From the NCBI RefSeq assembly GCF_009857135.1, contig NZ_CP047318.1:4464001-4528000 (forward strand): a stretch of 64,000 bases of DNA. Direction: 5' to 3'. The DNA comes from Streptomyces sp. HM190. GTDB lineage: Bacteria > Actinomycetota > Actinomycetes > Streptomycetales > Streptomycetaceae. Numbering within the stretch: position 1 is the stretch's first letter; each line of letters begins with the position of its first letter. Below are positions 33,812 through 40,700 of the stretch, one piece after another. The notes beneath the pieces were generated by a model. It searched no databases. It worked only from the letters and a program-made list of their open reading frames with translations, and was not told the DNA's origin. Made by a program: the position numbers and the translations under genes.

Positions 33812-34999
33812 TCAGAACTTGCCGTAACGGCCGGTCAGGTCCGCCTCGGGGCAGGTCGCGGAGCCGACCAGGCACGCCGTGCTGCCGTGCTTACGGGTGT
33901 ACACCTTGGTGACCTTGCCACCGTCGTAGATGTAGATGAAGTGGTTCGGGTACAGGCGGTGCTTGCCGGACCGGATGGTCCAGTTGCCGCTCTTGGTCAT
34001 GTTGATGGTGAACGCGCCGGACGCCGCGCCCTTCACCCCGCCGAGACCCTTGCAGAACGGGTTGGTGGCGTGGACGTTCATCCGGATGTCCACGGAGTTG
34101 CCGCTCCCGCCCAGCTTCTTCGCGTAGACGTTCTTGGCGCTGGCGGTCTTCTTCGCGACGAACTTGCTCGTCTTCTTCACGTAGACCGTGGTGGGGTTGA
34201 TGTTCTTGTTGGCCACCACCTTCTTGTTGCTCCACGTGATGGTGGCGTGCAGCGCGAAGCGGTACTTGCTGGACTTCCAGTTGAAGTCGCTGTGGTTGTC
34301 GCCGCCGAACTTGAAGTTCCGGCCGTAGTCACAGCCGGCCAGCGGCGCGTCCACGTACTTCTGCGGGATGAAGCCCACCCAGCTCAGCGTGGTCGTCGAC
34401 GCGGCCGCCGCGGCGGAGGCCCGCTCGACCGCGGCCGCCCGCATCCCCGTCAGCGACGAGGACCGCGGCACGGCCACCTTCACGCCGTACAGCCGGGAGC
34501 CCTCCGCGCCGCCCTTCGGCAGGATCGGGATGATCTGGTACGCGTACTCGGCACCCGCCCGGACCGCCGTGTCGCGGAAGGACGTCACACCCGCGCCCAG
34601 GGTCGCGATGTCCCTGCCGTCGCGGGCCACGACATAGCGGGCGCCGTCCGCGTAGCCCTTCCAGGACAGCTCCACGAAGCCCTTGCCGGCCGCCGCGGTG
34701 ACGCCCTGACGGGCCATCGAGGAGTCGACCACCGCCGTCTCGCCCGCCGCGGACCTCAGCACCCCGAAGCCCTGCGCCTTCAGCGTCCGGCCCTGCGCGG
34801 AGTCCGCGGCGAAGCCGGAGACGTCCTTCGGCCCGGCGTCGGCCTTCGCGGACAGCGCCGACGCGGAGAACGCCGCGGCGGCCGGCCGCGCGCCTGCCGT
34901 GTCCTGCCCGACGAGCGCGTTCGCCTGGTAGGCGCCCGCGACGAGAGTGAGCGGAGCCACGGACAGGGCCGTTGCCTTCGCCAACCGGGAAAGCTGCAT
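33812..34999 (-). CDS. Secreted protein with Ig/FN3-like segment and DUF3238-like domain
   Basis: A 395-residue exported protein. The signal peptide is MQLSRLAKATALSVAPLTLVAGAYQANA. Residues about 100-195 resemble a fibronectin III-type fold (GFVELSWKGYADGARYVVARDG, AGAEYAYQIIPI). The C-terminal ~190 residues begin TLSWVGFIPQKYVDAPLAGC, have FGGDNHSDFN and a Lys/Asn-rich beta segment, and end in HFIYIYDGGKVTKVY; this resembles DUF3238. Several cysteines could pair outside the cell. GAAGGAGAAG lies upstream of the ATG. The promoter carries the GGGGCA-N-TGCCC palindrome module shared with two other secreted-protein genes here. Function unknown; the domain name is from recall. Confidence 0.75.
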   Translation of the reverse strand: MQLSRLAKATALSVAPLTLVAGAYQANALVGQDTAGARPAAAAFSASALSAKADAGPKDVSGFAADSAQGRTLKAQGFGVLRSAAGETAVVDSSMARQGVTAAAGKGFVELSWKGYADGARYVVARDGRDIATLGAGVTSFRDTAVRAGAEYAYQIIPILPKGGAEGSRLYGVKVAVPRSSSLTGMRAAAVERASAAAAASTTTLSWVGFIPQKYVDAPLAGCDYGRNFKFGGDNHSDFNWKSSKYRFALHATITWSNKKVVANKNINPTTVYVKKTSKFVAKKTASAKNVYAKKLGGSGNSVDIRMNVHATNPFCKGLGGVKGAASGAFTINMTKSGNWTIRSGKHRLYPNHFIYIYDGGKVTKVYTRKHGSTACLVGSATCPEADLTGRYGKF

Positions 35000-35085
35000 G
35001 TGTTCTTCTCCTTCGTCCACTGCGATGACGCCGACGCCCGTGGAGGGGACAGCCTTCGGGTGTCTCGTGTCAGGCGCCTGTCACG

Positions 35086-35136
35086 ACCCTAGGAAAGCGG
35101 GGTGACGGAGCGTAAGTGGCTCCTGGGGCAGTGCCC
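35086..35136 (-). promoter_or_regulatory. Shared palindrome/-10 module, copy A
   Basis: Palindrome GGGGCAGTGCCC (35125-35136) with 32 nt between its TGCCC end and CCTAGG (35088-35093) in the minus-strand direction; the likely -10 reads TAGGGT. It stands about 90-140 nt upstream of the secreted-protein ATG at 34999. Confidence 0.7.
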
Positions 35137-35284
35137 TTGAGGGCAGTGACCCGAAGGACAAGGCGCCGCGCCGCGCGACACCGCCGTTCCCGCGCCCCTC
35201 ACCCGTACGTCCCCCCTCCGCTGGTGGGCCGGGCCGGACGGTGCTGCGGTGGAGCCAAACGCCGTGTTCTGGAAAGGCTCCGCC

Positions 35285-36412
35285 ATGCGCCGTCGTACGC
35301 GTCCCCGTACGTCTCGTCGTACGCCCCGTACGTGCCGTGTCCTCATCCCGCTCCTGGGCGCCGGGCTGCTCCTCGGCACGGCGACGGCCTGTGTGGCCGA
35401 CCGGACCCCGCCCCCGCGCGGCTTCCCCGAGGCCGCCGTCGACGAGGCCACGCTCCCCCCGTCCCCGAGCGCCCGGCCCGCCGCGCCCGCCCTCACCGAC
35501 GCCCGCGCCCGCAGCGCGCTGCTCCGCCGGGGCGACCTCAGCGGCGCCTGGTCCGGCACCCGGGGCGCGGCGACCTGGCGCGACGGCCTCCTCAAGGGCC
35601 GCACCGACCCCGCCGAGTGCCAGGAACTCCTCGACGCCTTCTACGCCGAGGACCTGCTCGGCACGCCCCGCGGCGGCCGGGCCGTCACCGGCTTCGACGA
35701 CGACGCGTACGGCTCCCAGCTGCGCTACCAGGTCGGTGCCTACGACAAGGCCCAGGTCGACGAACGGCTCGACCACTTCGGCCGGCTCGCCGGGGAGTGC
35801 CGCGAGTTCACCGTCACCGGGTTCGGGGAACGCGAGTACGCCGCCGAGATCACCCCCGTCGACCTGCCCCCCGGCATCGGCGACGCCCGGCAGGGGCTGC
35901 GGCTGGTCGTCCGTGGTGACGTCGGCGGCGAGGAGGGCGCCCTCACCCTCGACCTCGCCGCGGTCCGCGTCGGCGACACCGCGGTCCTGCTCACCCACGG
36001 CGGCCTCTACGGCATCGACGGCGACGCCACCCGCGAGGCCGCCCGCGCCGGCGCCGAGCGGCTCCAGCAGGTCCTCGCCGGGACGAGGACGAAGAAGGGC
36101 GGGACCGAGAGGGGCGACACCGAGAAGGACGGGACGGAGAAGGGGGAGAAGCGGGCGACGGAGCGGGGCGAGGAGGACACGGGCGGGCGCGGCGAGTCCG
36201 CGGACGAGTCCACCGGGACCGCCCCGGGCGACGACACCGACGGCTCCGCGGAGGAGGCCACCGGAAACGACGGCGGCACCGGCTCCGGCGACTCGGGCGA
36301 AGCCGGCGACCCGGACGAACCGGACGGCTCCGGTGACTCCGGTGGCTCCGGCGACTCCTCGGACGGGTACCGGGAGGAGGCCCGGGCTACTTCTCCTTCA
36401 GGATCGGCGTGA
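35285..36412 (+). CDS. Lipoprotein with acidic, repetitive C-terminal tail
   Basis: A 375-residue protein. An Arg-rich n-region and hydrophobic core (VLIPLLGAGLLLGTATAC) give a probable lipidated cysteine. The extracytoplasmic domain (about residues 70-255) has alternating strands and helices (ARSALLRRGDLSGAWSGTRGA, RYQVGAYDKAQVDERLDHFGRLAGECREFTV) that recall PknH-like or other sensor-type domains. The last ~115 residues are low-complexity, with charged KDGTEKGE-type repeats then GDSGEAGDPDEPDGSGDSGG. AAAGG is 8 nt before the ATG. The 3' end overlaps the convergent TlpA-like gene by 26 bp. Role unknown. Confidence 0.75.
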   Translation: MRRRTRPRTSRRTPRTCRVLIPLLGAGLLLGTATACVADRTPPPRGFPEAAVDEATLPPSPSARPAAPALTDARARSALLRRGDLSGAWSGTRGAATWRDGLLKGRTDPAECQELLDAFYAEDLLGTPRGGRAVTGFDDDAYGSQLRYQVGAYDKAQVDERLDHFGRLAGECREFTVTGFGEREYAAEITPVDLPPGIGDARQGLRLVVRGDVGGEEGALTLDLAAVRVGDTAVLLTHGGLYGIDGDATREAARAGAERLQQVLAGTRTKKGGTERGDTEKDGTEKGEKRATERGEEDTGGRGESADESTGTAPGDDTDGSAEEATGNDGGTGSGDSGEAGDPDEPDGSGDSGGSGDSSDGYREEARATSPSGSA

Positions 36413-36980
36413 CGGCGCTGCGCACGTCGTCCGTGGTCACGGGGGTCTGGGTGGCCCCGGCGATCCGGCCCTCGCGGTCGATGTAGAGGGTGAAGGGCAG
36501 GATCTGCGGGTTCACCAGGCCGCGCGGCAGCTTCAGGAACTGCTTGCCGCCCGGATCGTGCAGACTCGGGTAGGACAGCCCCAGCTCCTTCTGGAAGGCC
36601 AGGGCGTTCTTCCGGCCCGCGTCGGTGCTGACCCCCAGCACGCGGACGCCCTGTTCCCTCAGCTCCCGCTGCACCTTGTCCAGCGCCGGTGACTCGGCGC
36701 GGCAGGGGCCGCACCAGGTGGCCCAGGCGTTCACCACGACGACGTCGCCCCGGTAGTCGGAGAGCCGGACCGGGCGGCCGTCGACGGTGGTGCCGGAGAA
36801 GTCGGGCGCGTCCTCGCGCTGGGCCGCGGGGACGCGCCTGAGCGCGGACCCCTCCGAACGGTCGGACTGCCCGGCCCCGGCCTCATCCGTCCGCAGCGTC
36901 TTCGTCGTCGTGCAGCCGGCGAGCACGACACCGGCCGCGACCGCGCACACGACCGCTCGCGAGATCCTCTTCACCGCCAC
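36387..36980 (-). CDS. TlpA/ResA-like thioredoxin lipoprotein
   Basis: A 197-residue membrane-anchored thiol-disulphide protein. An N-terminal lipobox (VVLAGC) tethers it outside the membrane. The AhpC/TSA-thioredoxin domain has DFSGTTVDGRPVRLSDYRGDVVVVNAWATWCGPC with the redox CGPC motif and a cis-Pro region NPQILPFTLYIDREGRI. Such proteins reduce apocytochrome c or other exported thiols. The first GTG (36980) is 5 nt after AGGGA; a second GTG 6 nt later is possible. DUF3515 lies upstream on the same strand. Confidence 0.92.
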   Translation of the reverse strand: MAVKRISRAVVCAVAAGVVLAGCTTTKTLRTDEAGAGQSDRSEGSALRRVPAAQREDAPDFSGTTVDGRPVRLSDYRGDVVVVNAWATWCGPCRAESPALDKVQRELREQGVRVLGVSTDAGRKNALAFQKELGLSYPSLHDPGGKQFLKLPRGLVNPQILPFTLYIDREGRIAGATQTPVTTDDVRSAVTPILKEK

Positions 36981-37138
36981 CTGCGTCCCTACTCCCTGCC
37001 CCGGCCCCGCCGACCGGCCGGATCCGCCCTCCAGCCTAGGACCCGCCCCGGCCGGCCCCGGCGAAGGGGCCGGGGGAGCGACCGGCACGGGCTGTCCCTT
37101 CGCCAGGAACTGTCCGTTCGCCAGGGGCCGCACGTTCG

Positions 37139-37630
37139 CTACGGGGTGTCCGCGAGAGACAGGCACTCGCCGCTCTGTTCGATCGGCTTCACGATGCCGG
37201 ACAGGCCGATCAGGACCGCGTCGGTGGCGGCCCGGTCGGGGGCGACCTGGACCTCGACTGCGGGCTCCCGGCCGTAGGTGACCAGCAGTTGCCGGCCCTC
37301 GCGCCGCTCGTCCGCGCGCCACACCCAGTCCACACCGTCCACCTGGGTGCACGGGTCGGCGGTGGGCGCGGGCTTCGGGAACCCGCAGCGCACGACGATC
37401 GACCCGTCGCCCCACACGGCGGCACCCCGGGTGTCGGTGTCCGCCCGGTCCAGCCCGGCCAGCCGGTCCGGGTACTGCGCGCTGACCCGGGCGCAGGCGG
37501 GGTCAGCGGCTCGGGGCGCGGCGGCGAAGCTGTAGGTGGGCTCGCCGAGCACCCGCACCGTGACCGTGGCGGCGGTGACGAGCGCCACGGCGCCGGTGGC
37601 CAGGAGGGCGATGCGGGTACGGCGGAGCAT
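37139..37630 (-). CDS. DUF3515-family membrane-anchored protein
   Basis: A 163-residue protein with an N-terminal anchor helix (IALLATGAVALVTAATVTVRVL) and an extracytoplasmic domain holding DUF3515 features: DPACARVSAQYPDRLAGLDRADTDTRGAAVWGDGSIVVRCG and a VDWVWRADERREGRQLLVTYGREPAVEV block. Five cysteines probably form disulphides. In Actinobacteria the family is of unknown envelope function. The next minus-strand gene is the TlpA-like protein 158 nt on. Confidence 0.88.
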   Translation of the reverse strand: MLRRTRIALLATGAVALVTAATVTVRVLGEPTYSFAAAPRAADPACARVSAQYPDRLAGLDRADTDTRGAAVWGDGSIVVRCGFPKPAPTADPCTQVDGVDWVWRADERREGRQLLVTYGREPAVEVQVAPDRAATDAVLIGLSGIVKPIEQSGECLSLADTP

Positions 37631-37700
37631 GACGCGATCGTACGGCGGGCTGCCGCGGGCCTGTCCGGCGGGCCGGGGCAGCCGTGGCGGTCCGTTGCCC

Positions 37701-37754
37701 CTTGGGGCAGTGCCCCAAGAGCCACTACCTCACCGACCAGGGGAAACCTAGGCT
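37701..37754 (+). promoter_or_regulatory. Shared palindrome/-10 module, copy B
   Basis: CTTGGGGCAGTGCCCCAAG (37701-37719) is a perfect 19-nt palindrome. CCTAGG (37747-37752) begins 31 nt after its TGCCC, with TAGGCT (37749-37754) as the likely -10. The lectin GTG is at 37798, giving a leader of about 35-40 nt. Confidence 0.75.
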
Positions 37755-37797
37755 CCTGGTGATCCGAGTACGCGATTGCGAAGGAGACGTGGTCCTG

Positions 37798-38340
37798 GTG
37801 AAGAACGGGGCGAAGGGCCTGGTGCTCGCGGGTGTCGCGGGTGCGCTGCTGGCGGGCGGGGCGGTTCCGGCGTCGGCGGCCTCCACGGCGGCGCAGGACA
37901 CCATTCCGAAGGGCTACGGCAACGTACGCCTGGAGAAGGTGTGGGGCAAGAGCGGCATGTGCCTGTCGATGGACAACGCCAAGGGCAACGGGGCGGTGCT
38001 GAAGCTGCGCGGCTGTTCGAGGACGGCGACCACCCAGCGGTGGGACCTCGTGTGGATCAACAAGAACAAGCCGAACCAGACCCGGCTGTTCGTGATCAGG
38101 AACAAGCACTCGAAGAAGTGCCTGTCCGTGTCGTCCGCCGCGACGAACACCCAGGTCAAGCAGTCGAGCTGCAACAAGTCCAAGGGGCAGCAGTGGGCCC
38201 TCGGCGGCAGCAAGATCTACAGCAGGCTCGCCAACAAGGTGATCACCGCCGGCCGCGACACCTCCGGCACGAAGATCACGATCACGCCGTCCGGCAGCTC
38301 GGACGCCGCGCGCAAGAAGCAGGAGTGGGGTCTGTCCTGA
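37798..38340 (+). CDS. Secreted ricin-type (beta-trefoil) lectin-like protein
   Basis: A 180-residue exported protein. Signal peptide VKNGAKGLVLAGVAGALLAGGAVPASA. The mature part is one RICIN/beta-trefoil module: VRLEKVWGKSGMCLSMDNAKGNGAVLKLRGCSRTATTQRW, HSKKCLSVSSAATNTQVKQSSCNKSKGQQW and KVITAGRDTSGTKITI, with the QxW repeat signature and paired cysteines. It probably binds a carbohydrate outside the cell. No catalytic domain is attached. AAGGAG is 11 nt before the chosen GTG; another GTG 9 nt earlier is too close to it. It lies behind shared promoter module B and is followed by two hairpins. Confidence 0.85.
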   Translation: MKNGAKGLVLAGVAGALLAGGAVPASAASTAAQDTIPKGYGNVRLEKVWGKSGMCLSMDNAKGNGAVLKLRGCSRTATTQRWDLVWINKNKPNQTRLFVIRNKHSKKCLSVSSAATNTQVKQSSCNKSKGQQWALGGSKIYSRLANKVITAGRDTSGTKITITPSGSSDAARKKQEWGLS

Positions 38341-38343
38341 CCC

Positions 38344-38422
38344 CACCCGCCGATCCCGCCCCCGACGGCGGGTGACACGGCGAACGGCCTGCTCGCCCGA
38401 GGGGCGGGCAGGCCGTTCGCCG
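38344..38422 (+). terminator. Double hairpin terminator after the lectin gene
   Basis: First hairpin: CACCCGCCG (38344-38352) with CGGCGGGTG (38366-38374). Second, stronger: CGGCGAACGGCCTGC (38378-38392) with GCAGGCCGTTCGCCG (38408-38422), a perfect 15-bp stem with further inner pairing. Confidence 0.85.
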
Positions 38423-38580
38423 CACCCGTGGTGCCGGGCCCCGACACCGGCCCGCGGGCACCCGGCCCGAGCGGGCGGGGCGCCGGCTGAGAGACTCCTG
38501 TCGTCCCCCGCCGGCCGACCACGGCGGGGACGGGCCGCCGGTCGACCGCCGGTGGCGACGGGGACCCGAGGAGCACGCGC

Positions 38581-39021
38581 ATGCTGACACCGTGGAGCCG
38601 AGCGGCCGGATACGCCGCCCTGGTCACCCTTCCCTCCTGGCTGTGGGGCGCGCTCGTGGTGCACGTGGGCGCGGGTTCCTCCCTCTCCGGGACCGGGCTC
38701 GGCATGATCGCCGGGGGCGGGCTGTCCTTCCCTCCGCTGGCCGTCGCCGTGCTGACCGTCGTGCGGAAGATGCTCCCGGCGCTGTCGCGCTGGCGCACCG
38801 CGACCATCGACGTCTCGGTCTACGCGTTCCTGGTGCTGGTGTGCGCGGTGCTCGGTGGGGTGTGGGGCGGGAGCGGTCTCGCGGAGTCGGTCGACTGGGC
38901 CTTCGTGATGATGACCGTCGCCCTGCTGGACCTTCAGTTCGTGATGGCGATGGGTCTGAGCGCCTGGGGCTACGACCGCCTCGTGCCGACGGCGCCCTCG
39001 GGCCGGGTGATCCGGACCTGA
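38581..39021 (+). CDS. Four-helix membrane protein, function unknown
   Basis: A 146-residue protein with four membrane helices (AAGYAALVTLPSWLWGALVVHVG, GMIAGGGLSFPPLAVAVLTVV, VSVYAFLVLVCAVLGGVW, FVMMTVALLDLQFVMAMGLSAWG). No recognised domain. The upstream lectin gene has its own terminators, so this is a separate unit. Confidence 0.72.
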   Translation: MLTPWSRAAGYAALVTLPSWLWGALVVHVGAGSSLSGTGLGMIAGGGLSFPPLAVAVLTVVRKMLPALSRWRTATIDVSVYAFLVLVCAVLGGVWGGSGLAESVDWAFVMMTVALLDLQFVMAMGLSAWGYDRLVPTAPSGRVIRT

Positions 39022-39051
39022 GTGGGGGCCCGCCTCTCGGCGAGCCCCCAC
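39022..39051 (+). terminator. Hairpin after the membrane-protein gene
   Basis: GTGGGGGC (39022-39029) pairs with GCCCCCAC (39044-39051). It starts right after the stop at 39021. Confidence 0.7.
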
Positions 39052-39185
39052 CCACAGGTCAGCTCCGCGTGCCGGACCCCGGTCCGGGTCCGGCCGCGGC
39101 ACAGTTCGCTTCGGACTTTCGACGCATGTTCATGTTCACCCCGTAAGTCGGTTCCGTTGTTGTTGAGTTGGTTGGTCTCTCCCGC

Positions 39186-39208
39186 TGTGGAAAGTCAAAA
39201 TTTCCACA
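39186..39208. promoter_or_regulatory. AT-rich inverted repeat
   Basis: TGTGGAAA (39186-39193) and TTTCCACA (39201-39208) flank GTCAAAA. The surrounding 39120-39240 is unusually AT-rich. A 24-codon minus-strand frame (starting MNMRRKSEANC near 39132, preceded by GGGG) lies next to it, but there is too little to call a gene. Confidence 0.5.
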
Positions 39209-39285
39209 AGTGAACGTCAAATCCGCGCCGTGCAACGCCCTTGGGGAGGTGTGGTCGAGGGCGCTGGGCCGGTCGCGGCCGACGC

Positions 39286-39636
39286 TCAGACCGCGGACGC
39301 CCCGACGAGTCCGGACGGCAGCGGCGCGGTCGAGCCGCACGCGCACCGAGGGTCGGCGCACAGCAGCTCATGGGCGAGGACGGAGAGCACCGCGACCTGG
39401 AGCCGGGTCTCCTGCTGAAGTTTCTCCACTATGCGGGCGACATGGGCTTTCACCGTCCGCTCGGCTATCCCGAGTTCACGGGCGAGTTGCCGGTTGCCCA
39501 GGCCCGTCCCCAGCAGCAGCAGGACTTCCTTCTCCCGGTCCGTCAGCGTCGTGAGCCTGCTGATGTCCCGAACCGGGTCGGCGCCCGTGCGCCGGTAGGC
39601 GCACGCGGTGTCTCCTGTGTCAGACCTCTTGGTCAT
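39286..39636 (-). CDS. LuxR-type helix-turn-helix regulator, stand-alone DNA-binding domain
   Basis: A 116-residue protein made of little more than a LuxR/GerE DNA-binding domain: LTTLTDREKEVLLLLGTGLGNRQLARELGIAERTVKAHVARIVEKLQ. There is no receiver or sensor domain; about 27 residues precede it and a Cys-containing tail (LLCADPRCACG) follows. GGAAGGAC is 7 nt before the ATG. It is divergent from the secreted-protein gene at 39876, whose promoter holds copy C of the shared palindrome. LuxR-type dimers bind palindromes, so it is a candidate regulator of that module. Confidence 0.85.
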   Translation of the reverse strand: MTKRSDTGDTACAYRRTGADPVRDISRLTTLTDREKEVLLLLGTGLGNRQLARELGIAERTVKAHVARIVEKLQQETRLQVAVLSVLAHELLCADPRCACGSTAPLPSGLVGASAV

Positions 39637-39778
39637 GGGTCTGTCCTTCCCGATGCCGCTTTTCCCGACAGAGCCCCGTGCCCCGGGTGCGGCGGCGATC
39701 TCCCCCCAACTTAGCGTCCGCTACTGCCAAGAAGAACCCTGTAATGACACGGCCACGTCACAGTGGGGGGATCCCCCA

Positions 39779-39829
39779 GGGGCACTGCCCGAAGGGACAA
39801 TTTCGACCAACTCCGCTGGAGCCTAGGCT
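39779..39829 (+). promoter_or_regulatory. Shared palindrome/-10 module, copy C
   Basis: Palindrome GGGGCACTGCCC (39779-39790), then 31 nt, then CCTAGG (39822-39827) with TAGGCT (39824-39829) as -10, ending about 47 nt before the GTG at 39876. It lies between the divergent LuxR-type gene and its neighbour. Confidence 0.72.
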
Positions 39830-39875
39830 CGTTGTCACGCGCCACCAACGGCACGTCATCAACGGGGAGATCACT

Positions 39876-40604
39876 GTGCACAGTCGCTTCACCACGCGCC
39901 GCCTCACCGCCGCAGCCGTCGCGGGGGCCGCCGCCCTCGCCGTACTGGCGCCGGCCGCGTCCGCCGCCGAGTCCGGCCCGCGCCACGGCGTACGGACGGT
40001 CGCCGACCAGAGCGCCGCGAAGCTGCCGGCGAAGCTGACGGTCGGCAGCTACGTCGCCTACCTCAAGGCCCAGAAGACGCCCGAGGCCAAGAGCACCCTC
40101 AAGAGCTTCTCCGCGCTGCCGGCCGCCAAGCAGGCGAAGTTCGTGGGGTACCTCCAGAACGGCAAGATCTACGGATCGCTCTTCAAGCAGCTCAAGGGCA
40201 CCCTCAACCGCCCGGTCACCAACGTCACCTCGTACAACGCGGACGTCAAGTTCGTCCACAGCGTGACCTCGAAGGGCGGCTCCAAGGGCGGTCACCAGGT
40301 GGTCTACAGCGCGACCGAGAGGATCTTCAACATCCCGGTCACCACCGAGAAGCTGACCCTCCGCTACGACGTCGTCAAGGGCAAGGTCCAGCGCAACGCC
40401 CGCGCCCAGGCCCAGGTCACCAACGTCAACGCCGCGTACGCGATCAAGGGCGGCGCGGTCAAGGTCGCCGTCAAGGGCATCGCCCGCGCCGACGTCACGT
40501 GGAAGGCCACGCCGCGCGTCCAGGCCGTCGGCAAGGCCGTCGCCAAGGACCAGGCCGTCACCGGTCACACCAAGACCTGGACCGCCCAGCTGATCCACGG
40601 CTGA
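39876..40604 (+). CDS. Secreted Lys/Val-rich protein, function unknown
   Basis: A 242-residue exported protein. Signal peptide VHSRFTTRRLTAAAVAGAAALAVLAPAASA. The mature part starts with a helical section (KLTVGSYVAYLKAQKTPEAKSTLKSFSALPAAKQAKFVGYLQNGKIYGSLFKQL) and continues as a beta-rich stretch of alternating Val/Lys/Ala strands (TEKLTLRYDVVKGKVQRNARAQAQVTNVNAAYAIKGGAVKVAVKG) with no cysteines. No recognised family. GGGGAGA is 5 nt before the GTG. It lies behind promoter module C and is followed by a strong hairpin. Confidence 0.78.
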   Translation: MHSRFTTRRLTAAAVAGAAALAVLAPAASAAESGPRHGVRTVADQSAAKLPAKLTVGSYVAYLKAQKTPEAKSTLKSFSALPAAKQAKFVGYLQNGKIYGSLFKQLKGTLNRPVTNVTSYNADVKFVHSVTSKGGSKGGHQVVYSATERIFNIPVTTEKLTLRYDVVKGKVQRNARAQAQVTNVNAAYAIKGGAVKVAVKGIARADVTWKATPRVQAVGKAVAKDQAVTGHTKTWTAQLIHG

Positions 40605-40622
40605 CGTCCGGTCTCCCTCACT

Positions 40623-40659
40623 CTCCCGGGGGAAGTGGCTCCCATCCTTCCCCCGGGAG
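40623..40659. terminator. Bidirectional terminator
   Basis: CTCCCGGGGGAAG (40623-40635) pairs perfectly with CTTCCCCCGGGAG (40647-40659); 13-bp stem, 11-nt loop, between convergent genes. Confidence 0.88.
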
Positions 40660-40700
40660 CTCCGGCCGCCGGGGCGCGCACGGCACCCTCCGGCCCCTGG

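Noticed and set aside
37093..37125. Two TGTCC[C/G]TTCGCCAGG repeats 18 nt apart
   Set aside because: Short, imperfect, and in a spacer downstream of DUF3515; no third clear copy or promoter context to support a site.
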